NCBI GenBank assembly: GCA_030063045.1
Contig: JAQSEB010000001.1
Span: 2,480,001-2,544,000, forward strand
Length of the DNA: 64,000 bases
Source of the DNA: Pratylenchus scribneri
Taxonomy: Eukaryota > Nematoda > Chromadorea > Rhabditida > Pratylenchidae
Direction of reading: 5' to 3'
The position numbers and the translations under genes were made by a program. This document shows positions 1 to 11,153 of this stretch, piece after piece. The first letter of the stretch is position 1; each line of letters begins with the position of its first letter. The notes under the pieces were generated by a model. That model did no database searches. It was not told the DNA's origin and saw nothing but the letters and a program-made list of their open reading frames with translations.

Positions 1-100
1 GCGACAAATTTCATTTTAGCTAAATTCTCACATTTTCCCCTCACCAATTTCCACAGCCAATTCTGGCAATGCCTTTGGTTTCTCTTAAAAATATTACCAA

Positions 101-1376
101 TTAATTATATATTTCCTTTCCATTTCCCCCACCTTTTTCTGAATCCACCTGCCTTTGTTCCACCTCTTCTTCTGCCACCCGATTCTCCTTGTCATCATTC
201 AATTCATCAACGCCTGCAAAGAATTCACTTTCTGATTTCTTCAACAATTTTGTGGCATTTTTCTGCGTATTTGTTGCCAATATTTCTTCTTCGTGTGAAT
301 TTGATTCATCATCGCATCCATTTTTCGTGTTATTTGGGAAGAATGCCGTGTTGTCTGACATTTTCCCTAATGTTTTATCCATTTCGGTGCCATTCTCGAC
401 GGGAATTATTGTTGTCAATTGTTCAATGTCTCGATCCAAAATTGCCGTTTCTGGCGAGCCAATTACTATTTCAGTACCATTTGTAAGTGATGTTTCATTA
501 TTTGGCGAAATATCTGCCGAAATTGTTGCATTTTCTGTGGCCAATTCAATGATTCCCTGGGGCGATGTTTCATTCCCTCCAATTTCCACTCGTTCAAATT
601 CTTAAATTATTCAATATTTAATTGAATTTTAATTCATTTTTACCCCAAAATCTGCTTCCATTTTTGGCATTTTCTTCAATTATTGTTGCTGTTTCATTCA
701 TTGAATCCTTCAACACCATTTCCTCTTCACCTTTCTTCAATTTCTCATCCAATTTTTGTGCTTTTGTTGTGCTCCATTTGTTTTCATCATCCGTCGAAAA
801 GCCAGGGGATGAAGGGAAGAACCCAGGGGCAAATGTGTCAAATTCAAGTGCCGTTTGAATTGTTGTTGCCGATTCTTCTTGACGTATCTTTGTCAATTCC
901 ACTGTCGCTGATTCTGTTGGCTTTTCGCTGGTGATTGTTCCCTCTTCGTCCTTTAATGCTAATTCCGAATTTCTTTCATTTCCTCTTTTCTCTTCCCTTT
1001 TGCCACTTTCAATTCTTTCCAGCCCATTTTTCTGTCCTCTTTTTAAGCCCGATTCGCTAATAAGGTCAATTTCCACATCTCCCATGTTTTCCCTATTTTC
1101 ATTGTCCTCCTTTTTGCAATTTTGATGGCCTTTTTTGTGTTCTTCTGAATTCATTTTTTCTTCTTCTTCCAAATTCACGTCCCCTTGAATTCGTGTTTCC
1201 GATTCTGGAAATATAAAATAAAATAAATATTCATTTATTCGTTATTTACCCTTTCTGATGGATCTTCTCTTGGGTAATTGATTTGGATTTGTGGCATCAA
1301 CCAGCAAAATAATTGAGCTAATAATGAAAATGAAGAGAAATGTGGATGGTATTCTTCTCCTATTTTCAATCAACAT
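101..1376 (-). CDS. Secreted, highly charged N-glycosylated protein of unknown function
   Basis: Three exons (1376-1250, 1204-644, 600-101) join in frame through GT-AG introns and encode about 395 aa. The first exon starts with a basic N-terminus followed by a hydrophobic stretch (STFLFIFIISSIILLVDA), a good signal peptide. The rest is rich in Glu, Lys, Asn, Ser and Thr with almost no cysteine, and the last exon has many N-x-S/T sites (NETS, NATI, NGTE, NNTK, NATK), so a secreted, disordered, glycosylated protein is likely. I recognise no domain. The start is chosen because it is the only Met that gives a signal peptide. In a plant parasite such a protein could be an effector, but that is speculation. 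The splice structure is solid; the function is open. Confidence 0.7.
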
Positions 1377-2568
1377 TTTCTGAAATTGAATTGGAAAATA
1401 TCAACGAATTTCAAATTTTGGCAGGGGAAAATGGCAAAGAATTTCCAATGATTTTGGTGGGACAATATAACTTCAATTATTGGTGAAAATGAAAACGAAA
1501 ATGGAGGTCAACAAAATTCGTTTGGTAAGCGGATATTCTCCCCTTGAACCTTGGATTGCGCGATTGGAAAGGTAGAATGAAAGGGAAGGGGGCAATGTTG
1601 GTTGCTACGAAGGTGAAATGCAGGAAGTTTTTTGGGTGGCGCAAAAGCGCGGATCGGCAAAAGTGAAAGGGGAATGTCCTTTTCCTACTTCATTATTTGC
1701 ACGCCCATTGCAGAAGAATGAACATTTGGATGGAGGTGGCTAATATAATATCAATCATAATTGGCTTGATGAATGGATGAATGGATGGAGTAAGCCGACA
1801 TCTGAAACGACCCAAAACTGGGTTCGCTTTTGCTCCATTCACTTCCATTTCATTCATTTATTTGCTACTGTGACTTTTTTTGGCAACAAAAAAGTGCAAA
1901 TATAATAATGGATGGATGGATTGGTGGATCGGTTTACCTAAAGGTGCAGAGCAAAATGAAATTAAAAATTGATAATATATGTATTTGGAGAGTGGATAAT
2001 AAATTGCAAAGGGAAATACAAATACAATGGTTGAAAAGAAGAGGATTTGGGTTAGGAGGACAATATTTTCCGGCCAAAAATGCTTCTTCTTCTTTCCATA
2101 TTGGCGAATTGTGGCTAATATTGGCATCCAACATTTCGTTGCGCAAACCTGCTGACAGCAAAGGAAGCAATGAAATTGGGTGGAAAAGGGACAAAAAGAG
2201 AAGAATGGGGCAAATTGACCAACACAAATTGGCCAATTTTGGTGTTCATTCTGTATTCTTTCCTTGCTTGATTTTGTTGCCCCAAATCTTTCGTATAATT
2301 AAATATTTATTTCCGGGGATTTCCTTTTCATTTTTTTTTATTTTGTGCAAAAAACAATAAAATATTTGGAAAGATAGATTGATGTTAAAAGAATTAAATT
2401 AAGTGAAAAAAATCATCAAAATTCAAGTTAAATGCCCAAAGGCAAATTCATTTCAGATGCGATCATAAAAATTTGTTTCCAAGTATTCTGATGAATTAAT
2501 TAAAAGTTAAATGTCTTTTTAAAAATTAATCTTCCATTTTTTTATTTTTATTTTCATTCGGTAAATGT
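1377..2568. other. Intergenic, no gene seen
   Basis: Upstream of the secreted-protein gene. Open frames here, including a 176-codon one at 1830-2360, have low-complexity content and no recognisable family or splice-linked continuation. Nothing else could be supported. Confidence 0.5.
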
Positions 2569-3391
2569 TTTGTTGTTCTGATTTCTTTCCGGAAAATGTT
2601 TTTGTTTTGTTCTGATTTCCTTTCCGGAAAATGTTTTTGTTTTGTTCTGATTTTCTTTCCGGAAAATGTTTTTTTGTTTTGTTCTGATTTTCATTCCGGA
2701 AAATGTTTTTGTTTTGTTCTGATTTTCTTTCCGGAAAATGTTTTTTTGTTTTGTTCTGATTTTCATTCCGGAAAATGTTTTTGTTTTGTTCTGATTTTCA
2801 TTCCGGAAAATGTTTTTGTTTTGTTCTGATTTTCATTCCGGAAAATGTTTTTGTTTTGTTCTGATTTTCATTCCGGAAAATGTTTTTGTTTTGTTCTGTT
2901 CATTCCGGAAAATGTTTTTGTTTTGTTCTGATTTTCATTCCGGAAAATGTTTTTGTTTTGTTCTGATTTTCATTCCGGAAAATGTTTTTGTTTTGTTCTG
3001 ATTTTCATTGCGTAAAATGTTTTTGTTTTGTTCTGATTTCCTTTCCGGAAAATGTTTTTGTTTTGTTCTGATTTCCTTTCCGGAAAATGTTTTTGTTTTG
3101 CTCTGATTTCCTTTCCGGAAAATGTTTTTGTTTTGTTCTGATTTTCATTCCGGAAAATGTTTTTGTTTTGTTCTGATTTTCATTCCGGAAAATGTTTTTG
3201 TTTTGTTCTGATTTTCATTCCGGAAAATGTTTTTGTTTTGTTCTGATTTTCATTGCGTAAAATGTTTTTGTTTTGTTCTGATTTCCTTTCCGGAAAATGT
3301 TTTTGTTTTGTTCTGATTTTCATTCCGGAAAATGTTTTTGTTTTTTTCTGATTTCTTTCCGGAAAATGTTTTTGTTTTGTTCTGATTTTCA
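2569..3391 (+). repeat. 35-bp minisatellite, array 1
   Basis: About 23 head-to-tail copies of a unit of about 35 bp containing TTCCGGAAAATGTTTTTG followed by TTTTGTTCTGATTT and CA/CTT. Variants differ by C or T after the GATTT and by 1-2 bp indels. Because the unit is not a multiple of three, several frames stay open over a few units and give long spurious ORFs on both strands. The same unit forms a second array, in reverse complement, at 28570-30150. Confidence 0.95.
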
Positions 3392-3670
3392 ATTAAGAAG
3401 GTTAATCTAAAACCTAATATTATTAAATCTATTTAATTTGTAGAAAATGGTAAATTAATGCTTAATGCTAAAATAATAGAGAAAAAAAGAATTATAGGCG
3501 AACATTGATGAATTTCAATCATTTTTATTCCACTTAATGGAGGGGAGAGTATATTTGTCAGCATGTCAAAATATGTTATGTATTAATTGCATATATTTCA
3601 AATTGAAAATGTTTGTTTAATCATCGTAGCAATTCGGAATAGGCAACAATTTATGGCCAAATCCATTCAT

Positions 3671-4046
3671 TTAGCGACCCCATCCATATCCACCATATCC
3701 GCCCCAACCTGTCAATGAAAATGGCAAATTTAATTATTATTTATTCCCCAATAGTTTATTCTTACCGCCCCATGGTCTTCCCCATCCTCCCCATCGTCGA
3801 CCCCAGCCTCCGCCCCATCCGCCGCCCCAGCCCATTCCTTTAAAAAATGAATTTTATAAATATTTCATGCCAATTCCAACCTGGATAACCCCATCCCCAT
3901 TGCCGTTTCAAACGAATTCTGTAAAAGAAAATATATTCATTTGATGTCGCTTTTTCTCCTTACTGTTCTTCTTCGCCGCTGGGCTCGGCAAAGGCCAAAG
4001 CCAAAATGGCCAAAGTCGCAAGGGAAATTAACAGAAATTTGTGCAT
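3671..4046 (-). CDS. Gly/Trp-rich secreted peptide precursor (NLP/caenacin-like)
   Basis: Four short exons (4046-3964, 3918-3881, 3837-3766, 3708-3671) splice to 76 aa. Residues 1-20 are a clear signal peptide (MHKFLLISLATLAILALAFA), then an acidic spacer, then a dibasic site (LKR) followed by a peptide made almost only of Gly, Trp, Arg, Tyr and Pro (QWGWGYPGMGWGGG, then GRRWGGWGRPWGGW and GGYGGYGWGR). The layout resembles the C. elegans nlp-24 to nlp-33 (YGGW) and caenacin antimicrobial peptide genes, which act in epidermal defence. An internal RR could be a second cleavage site. All introns are GT-AG. The gene is invisible to ORF scanning because no exon exceeds 83 bp. The family assignment is by composition and layout only. 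Confidence 0.75.
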
Positions 4047-4725
4047 TTTTTACGAATCACAAGATTGAAAGAATTGGGCGCCGGTTTTGATGGGCAAAAA
4101 TGAATTTATCGCGCACAAATCAGCAGCCCTTTTAAACCCTCCGGACTTGTTCCATCCTACCAAATTTCATCGAAATTGGTTTTCATTCACTCAAATCAAA
4201 AATATATTGTGTTGTGTATTTAGCAAATTCGGGAGGCAATTTGTTGACGAGAATTAGGATAGAAGGGGGGGGGGGGGGGGGGAGCATAGAATCACAAAGT
4301 TCTTCGGCCACTAAATTTGTTGTTCTCCTTTTCGAGAATAAAATAAAACTGGTCAATTAACGTAATGGGGGCAAAGAATTCGCAAAAGAGGGATTGGTGG
4401 GTGATTGGCTGCACATTCCAATGAATTCAGCAAAAAAATTCCTCAACCCCAAATCATTTGTGAGTAAAAAAAATAAATTAAAAATATTTAAAAAATAATT
4501 ATTTTTGAACTCAATTATTAATTTTGGGTTTATAATTCTGCTATAAATGAAATAATTTAATTAATTTATATGACCAAATTGATTTTAAATTAAATTCACA
4601 TCCTCCAAGTCCAAACCGGTTTCAAATTATATTCTCAATCGAAATTGATTTGGATGGAATAATTCATCGGGTTATAATTATAATTGAAATCATTGGATTG
4701 AAATGGAATAGGACAATAAATCATT
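4047..4725. other. Intergenic with poly-G tract
   Basis: Spacer between the peptide gene and the 3' end of the Shaw channel. It contains a run of about 17 G near 4266-4282 and AT-rich sequence. No gene was seen. Confidence 0.6.
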
Positions 4726-7700
4726 TTAATTTTTATTCATTTGATCGGCTGATGCCGAACTCGGTTTTCGGATTGCCGCCGCCGTGGCCAGCCGATTGGC
4801 CAATTTTCTTCGGATGGTCACTGCCCCCGTGCTGGCCACTCCAAAACTCTCTTTGTCGCTCATTTGGCTTCCATCCCCTTCCATGCACAAAGTCACTCGA
4901 CTTCCAAAATGTTGTTGGTCCCCCCCTCCTTCATTGTTGTTGTTTTTCTCATTTATTTTCTGGTCCTCTGCATCAATTTCCTCCACCAACAATAATCTTT
5001 CCCCATCTTTATTATTTTTGCCCAAAATATTGTTGGCCACTTTCCCATTATTCTTTCCTCCCATTGCCATCATAGACTCTTTTCGGGCTCGACCAACCAA
5101 TGCCGAAACTTTATGCCTTCCCGTGGGAATGAATTCCTGCGAGGAACATTCAATCGCCTTCTGAATATCGCTGCATGAATTTGCGCCGGCAATTGCCGCC
5201 GTTGTCGATGATTCGCCAATCAATGTGCCGAGGAGAGCAGCCGTCGATTTGCGCCCAAAAGTGGTTGGATGTTTCCAATGGTTGTGTGCATTTTGTTGTC
5301 TCTCTTTCGCCTTTATTTCCGACATTTGCAGAACTCGTCGACGCTTTTTTGGCAATTTTGTTCGAGCCTTACTGTGCGAATAAATATTTTGAAAATTGGA
5401 GACAATGACTGGCACTGAAAGAGGCCAATTAAATTAAAATATTTAGATTGAATTAATATTAATTAATTAACCAGGCAATGCAATAGTCAAAACGCCCATC
5501 AAAGCACATAATGAGCCAACCACCATTCCAAGTCTGGGAAAAATATTTTTGGTAAAAATGTATTTTATTAAACTTTAACAGATGAATTTTTATGACTAAT
5601 TAATAATAAAAGTGAATTAAACACTGGAAAATGGCGAAATATTTTATTAAAAAGCCTTCCATTTTCCCATTTTCAATTCGCTCCCTGAGGCATCAATCAC
5701 CTGCCTTAGAAGTATTTTCTACCGTATTCCTTTATTATCTATGGACTTATGTTTCAAAACTCCAAAAATGAGCAAAATTTAGGGTTTAAAACTCTGTCAT
5801 TTGTGGACATTTGAACAAATATAGCTTTTTTAGAGCCCAAGAGATACATTACTTCAAAATCGAGGGTGGAATTTTAATAAAGGATGGGTTTCTAATAGAG
5901 GTAATATAGTATTTGTTTTGTATCCATAACCTTACTGACTTTGTTTTTGGCACAGAATCGCCATAGCCAATTGTGCTGATTGTGATCAATGCCCACCACA
6001 TTCCAACGGTGATTGATTCAAATTGATTGTCCGGATTATATTCCAATCGTTCTGCATAATAACTTAAAATTTAAATAGATAAATATTAATGAAGAATTAT
6101 TTGAATTTAATATATTCACATTAATGAGGCGAATAGAATCATTCCCAAGACGACAAAGAACACCAATAGAATTAATTCCTTTAAATTTGGACAAAATAAT
6201 TATAATAAAAATATCCCTTAAATACTCTGGCTGATGCTTTGAATGTTTGAATGAGGATTTTCAAGCCGGAAGAATGTTGTGCCAACTGAAATATTTGGAA
6301 TTGGAAAAAGTCAATGCCGTAATAAAAACTTTGAATAAACGAAGAACCCGAACAATATTCAAAAATTCGAGTGAATCTTCGCTGCCATGGATTAATGTGG
6401 TCAATGCCCAATCGGCATAAAATGAGGAAGTGGCCACCAAATCGACCAAATTTATTGGATTTTTTATGAATTTCCAACAATTTGGGGAGAAAATTAGTCG
6501 CATTAAAAATTCAAATGTGAACCAAAAATTGCAAATCATTTCCAAATAGAAAAATTGATGATTTATACTTAAAAAAATGGAATTAAATTTAGGGTGGATT
6601 TTGGGCAAATATACCGAGAATATGATTGCTGTTCATTGAAGATGAAATGCCGTTGAAATGTGCCATTGGAAATATTAGAATTTGGAGGAGATTGATGGAG
6701 ACTAAAATTGAATTAAAATTAATTTGAATGAATGAATTCTACATTTGCATATTAATGCGCATATCCGGACTGGTTTTGAGGCAAAAACAAAGGATTGAGA
6801 GAACAATGAATGAAATGGAAACTGCCGAAATTGCCTAAATTGAAAGGATTTATTTTATTTATGAATTTGTTTTCAATTCATCCATTCCATTTCTGGCACT
6901 TATCTGTTATCCGGGTGCAGATTTCACCCCCCCCCCCCCCTAAGAAAAATTTACCTTAAATTACCCTAAAAAATTGTCAACCCTAAAATCACATCATGTG
7001 TTTTCATCGTTTTACTATCAAATATGAATAAAGAATCTCTAAAAATCAAATCTGCACCGGATAACCATTAAGTACCAAATTCCACATACCCTTGCCCCCC
7101 GGGAAGTCCATGGCTCATCGAAAAGTGACCACAATTTTGGCTTAAGCCAATGCCATTTGCTCAATTTGCCGGCCAAATATTCCTCTTCCCATCCAAATTT
7201 TTTGGCAATTTCCTCTTGGCTCGGTGGACTGTCCTCGTCCAAATCCAAACTTTCAATCAATGCCAATGTTTCTTGGGTTTCCCTGAATAAAAAAATGCCA
7301 AAATTGAAAATATTTCCAAAAATGGACCGATGCGTTGTGTAAGTCATCCAACAGCAGGGTTCCACCTGATTTGAGTCCAATCCCCAAAATTCCAATTCCT
7401 CTTCAAAAAGTGGGCCACAAACATCGACCGGATAATGCAATTTACCTTTATTAAATGGCAAATTAAAATATTCCCATCCCATTTATATCCAATACGCTAC
7501 AACTGGGCAACGTCTCAACTAAGCGCCGTCGCTTGTATCACATTAAAGACGAAACCGATATAGATCATTTTTGGTGTCAAATTAAAGAGCGCACTTCTGG
7601 CTATCGATAGATATAAAATTTATTTGGTTTAGTTAAGATTTAGTGGAATTATGTTCAAAAAAAACCGTGAAAAATTCGCAAATTTTTAATAATAGTCATA

Positions 7701-8177
7701 TTTAATGGTTTTTTAAGTACAAATCGGCCAACTCTGAACCAATCAAATAAAATTTTATATCTATCGATAGACAGAAGTGCGCTCTTTAATTTGACACCAA
7801 AATCATCTATATCGGTTTCGTCCTCAATGAACTACAAGCGACTGCGCATAGAACATCGCCCAGTTGAATGGGCCCCTCTAGCTATACCGGTCCTATAATA
7901 ATTCAAAATCATTGAGAATGCGCCCGGATGGCGGTCAAAGAAATATTCATTCATTGTTGGATCATAATTGGATAAATTTGGGGTCAAACGGGAGAGACGG
8001 GTGGCCGGGATCTTTTTGAGTACCTTTTAATTTAAATTGGAATAAATAAATGTGGAATTATTTCAATTTGCTCACATGGCTGTAGGTTTCGTGGCGAATG
8101 CCGCCCACATTCAGAATGACTCGATTTTCGGCCGCCGCTGGTGTTGGAGGCGAATTGGCGGATGGGTCCAAGAACAT
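4726..8177 (-). CDS. Shaw/Kv3-type voltage-gated potassium channel
   Basis: Twelve exons (8177-8076, 8023-7888, 7445-7328, 7282-7090, 6834-6743, 6701-6615, 6567-6330, 6285-6226, 6178-6120, 6062-5940, 5533-5472, 5414-4726) join in frame to about 652 aa. The N-terminal T1 tetramerisation domain has [31 protein letters not shown] and [14 protein letters not shown] with [14 protein letters not shown]. Six membrane segments follow: S1 ([16 protein letters not shown]), S4 ([12 protein letters not shown]), S5, a pore loop with filter TIGYGD and an S6 with the PVP hinge ([13 protein letters not shown]). The S6 tail [10 protein letters not shown] is Shaw-specific. The last exon is a long Asn/Ser-rich cytoplasmic tail. 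Orthology is to Drosophila Shaw and C. elegans egl-36/shw genes, which set excitability of muscle and neurons. The first intron between T1 exons (7887-7446) hosts a TIR element. Compared with Drosophila Shaw, the last S4 basic residue is Gln. Confidence 0.93.
7500..7866. mobile_element. MITE with about 125-bp terminal inverted repeats
   Basis: A 367-bp element bounded by CAACTGGGC at 7500-7508 and its complement GCCCAGTTG at 7858-7866. The two arms are about 85-90 percent identical by eye over roughly 125 bp each, including TCAAATTAAAGAGCGCAC and CTATCGATAGATATAAAAT. Only about 110 bp of unique AT-rich sequence separates them and there is no ORF. It lies inside intron 2 of the Shaw channel. 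No convincing target duplication is visible, so the superfamily is not assigned. Confidence 0.85.
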
Positions 8178-8909
8178 TTTAGTATTTTCTTATTATTCGG
8201 GAGAATTATTTGGCCAAAGTGTGGACTTTGTCCAGCACCCAAAAATGGCATAAAATGGTCAAATGGGGGAAAATGATGAATTCAATTTGGGAGCAAAGAA
8301 GACAAAAATGAGAGGGGAATGGACGAAATGAATGGGTTTGGATGGAAAGACCATTTGGAATTTTGGGGAAAGGACAAATTACATTTTGGGAATGGCCCTT
8401 TCGGCAAATTCATTTTTTCCCATCCATTTTTGCAGGGAATTGACCACTTTTTTGAGGGGAAATATTGTTCAAAGTAATATTGACTCAAAATTTGAATTTA
8501 AATTTAAAAAATTCAGGGGAATGATTTTCTAAAAATATGAATGAAATGATTCGCAAAAACACCCACAAAATTTGCATATCTAAATTTGAAATTTTTATGG
8601 TTTTAATGAAGGAATTTGGAGGCGGAAAGAATCAAATAAATTTGGGCTAAATGTGAGGATTTCCTGGGAATTCGGTGAGGAAATTTAATGGAAATTTAGT
8701 GGCCAACAATTTAATTTCTTTCCCATTTTCTTCATACCCATTCTCAAATTTACAAAATGTTCTTTTGTCTGGAAAATGCAAATTTAGACCTTAAATTTTC
8801 TCGAATTTTCGGGAATTAAAGAAAATGGAAAACATAAAAATTGTTTAAATCATTTTTCAAGCTTTAAAATATGATAAATTAAAGAAAAAGCATCCAAATT
8901 CCATAAATA
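8178..8909. other. Intergenic between kinase and Shaw channel
   Basis: This 730-bp spacer holds the presumed promoter and 5' UTR of the Shaw gene, downstream of the HYKK-like gene on the same strand. The open frames here (for example 8282-8488) have no family signature. Confidence 0.5.
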
Positions 8910-10358
8910 TTAATCATTCATGGTGGCCATCATCAATTCCTGTGAAAAATATTCCTCATTAATATATTTAATTTTTGCATTATACTACCTCCAAAATTGT
9001 CCATCCTTTTTTATGCGTTGAGAGCACATAATCCATTCCATTTTGTTCATTTCCGTCTCCAATTTTCTCCATTCGAAAAGTGCGAAGGCCGTAAACCAAT
9101 GAACTCACTAATCTGGCCTTGATGAAAATGGAAAGTTGAGCCAAATTGAATGGAGGATTTTTGGGATTAGCAGATGAATAACCGTTAAAAAAGCTAAAAA
9201 ACAATTTTGAAATGTAAAATATTTTTGAATGACCATCCCAAAATTCGATGAAGTAATTGATGGCCGGGATCATCGATGAAATGTTCACGTAAAATTAAAT
9301 AAAAATAGAGAATTGCATTGGCAAAATCGGCCAATCGAAAGGAAAAATGTGAATCGCCAAAATCCAAAAGGCCACAAATCTAAATATGCCAAATTAAATT
9401 AATTTATTCTGCTCTAACCTGGGGCATTTGATTGGTTGGGTTCATCAAAATGTTCGATTCATTAAAATCACTGTGGATTAATCCTAAATTAATTTAAAAT
9501 ATTCTATCAAAATCAAAAATCAAGGCTAATTCACCTTGAACGAATTTTTCTCTTTTTGAGAGGACTTCTCGCTCAAATTGATCAAAAATTATTTCACACA
9601 TTTTGGCCTTTTTCTCATCCAATAATCCTCCCGAAAATTCCTTCTTTTGCAATTCAAATTCCTCCCTCAATTTTGGCCAACATTCAAGGGAAATTAGCGG
9701 GGAATATTCACGAAAAATGGGCGGACAAAATTCGAATCGATCCAAAATGGAGTGGAATTGGCCAAGGTAATGGCCAATATTTTCGGCCAATTTATCGGTG
9801 ATTGGTTGCGAAAAACGATGGCATTTATCCGACTCCATCCATTCCCCAAGGGTTTGCCCCGGCACAAAAGTGAACATTCGGACGGGGATTGGTCGAGAAT
9901 CTTTAAAAAATGAAGAATAAAATGATAATATTTTAATGAATTTTATTTATTTTCCTATTTTGCAATTTTGAATAAATTTTACCTTTTCCTTCCAGTCGAA
10001 CCAATGAATGTTTTGTTCCATTCTTTTGGCAAATTAATTGAGGGCATTCCAATCCATTTTTGGCCAAAAGAGAGGCCAATTCAATTTGTGCTTCTAAAAT
10101 TTATTTTTTATTCTCAAAAAACTTAAAAAATCGACGACCACAAAGTTTTGGATAGAAACGGGCCTCCCAATAGTTTGTGAATTTTAGGGTGAATATTTGG
10201 CCATCAAATCCCAATTTAAAGTTCAAATCATCATAGCCAGTTAGCAATGTTGGATTGGCCGACAATTTAATCCCGTATAAATCCTCCAGAATTTCTTTCA
10301 AAATAGGTGAATCTGCCGGCAAACGAGGCACTCGAATTTGGAAATTTTGTTGTTCCAT
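8910..10358 (-). CDS. Hydroxylysine-kinase-like APH-fold kinase (HYKK/AGPHD1)
   Basis: Seven exons (10358-10160, 10093-9983, 9900-9535, 9483-9419, 9379-9234, 9193-8989, 8939-8910) encode about 373 aa, the usual size for the family. Visible motifs are LLTGYDDLNFKL with FTLKF in the N-lobe, the catalytic loop LIHSDFNESNIL (Brenner-type HxDxxxxN) and the metal-binding LDFGDSHFSFR. The C-terminal helices follow, with KARLVSSLVYGL. This pattern matches 5-hydroxy-L-lysine kinase rather than choline kinase. The enzyme would phosphorylate hydroxylysine in collagen and lysine catabolism, in the cytosol. Exon 5 also has an open alternative frame, but the intron at 9233-9194 only restores phase from the frame used here. 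The last exon is short and tentative; a stop at 8980 is the alternative end. Confidence 0.85.
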
Positions 10359-11153
10359 AATTAATGAATAGATTGTAAATTAATTAATTTAGGGGAAGGG
10401 AATCAATGTTAATTAATAATAATCGACCCACAATCAATCCGAAATTAATATTCCCCCATTACTTTTATCATTCATTAATCATTTTTTATTTCCATTTCCA
10501 TCCATCACCCTTTCTTTTAGGGGGAAATCAACCCAAAATAGAATGTTTATGCAAAAAGTAATGAATTTGATGACAACAAAAATGATGAATTAATGTCGAA
10601 AAATGTTAATTAATTAATATTTTAAATATGTCAAATCTTTTCATCCCATAAATTAATCCTCTTCAAGTTAAATATTTTCAATATTTTTCATTCAATTGTT
10701 TGACGCATTGTTCGCGCTGATCACCGATGCTACAAAATCCACTATGCTGAATCGAATAGGCCTATTTTTAAAACCAGAAAACGATCGAGAATAACGCCAT
10801 ATAATTTGAGAATATAGTGTTTTTTGACTAACATTTTTCCTTTTGATTTTCATATTTTTAAAATGATTTTTATTGTAGACTTAAGTTGATTGGTTATCCG
10901 TCTATATTTGCAATATTTAGCCTTATTATTAGCATAGAAATTGAGCAGACAATTTTTGCAAAAAATATATTTTTATCATTTGTCCTTCAAATTGTGCCTA
11001 ATTTCTTGTAAACTCCACTAATTGGCCATAGTTTCTGGTTTCTATTGCTTGACTGGACTTTTCCTTATCGAAATTAGCCGAACGGGGTTTTAGTATTTTT
11101 TGACGAATGTTTTTCCCTCCTCCCCATTCATTTTCCTCCAAAAAAACCATAAA
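10359..11153. other. Divergent intergenic region
   Basis: Spacer between the start of the HYKK-like gene (-) and the start of the transporter (+); it should contain both promoters. No gene was seen. Local AT-rich sequence only. Confidence 0.5.

Noticed and set aside
1830..2360. 176-codon ORF on the plus strand
   Set aside because: No signal, domain or splice partner; low complexity; overlaps equal-sized ORFs on the other strand.
2554..3392. Long ORFs on both strands over the 35-bp satellite (also at 28.2-30.4 kb)
   Set aside because: They are repeats of a non-triplet unit that happens to lack stops for several copies; composition is simple and no start context or splice link exists.
4650..5408. 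Plus-strand ORFs opposite the Shaw C-terminal exon
   Set aside because: They are shadows of the real minus-strand exon, whose start continues the S6 segment in phase.
9234..9320. Apparent frameshift in the HYKK-like gene, since another frame reads on from about 9288 (ISSMIPAINYF)
   Set aside because: The first frame (LREHFIDDPGHQLL) also aligns with the family, and the 40-nt intron 9233-9194 restores the final frame only from it. No frameshift is needed.
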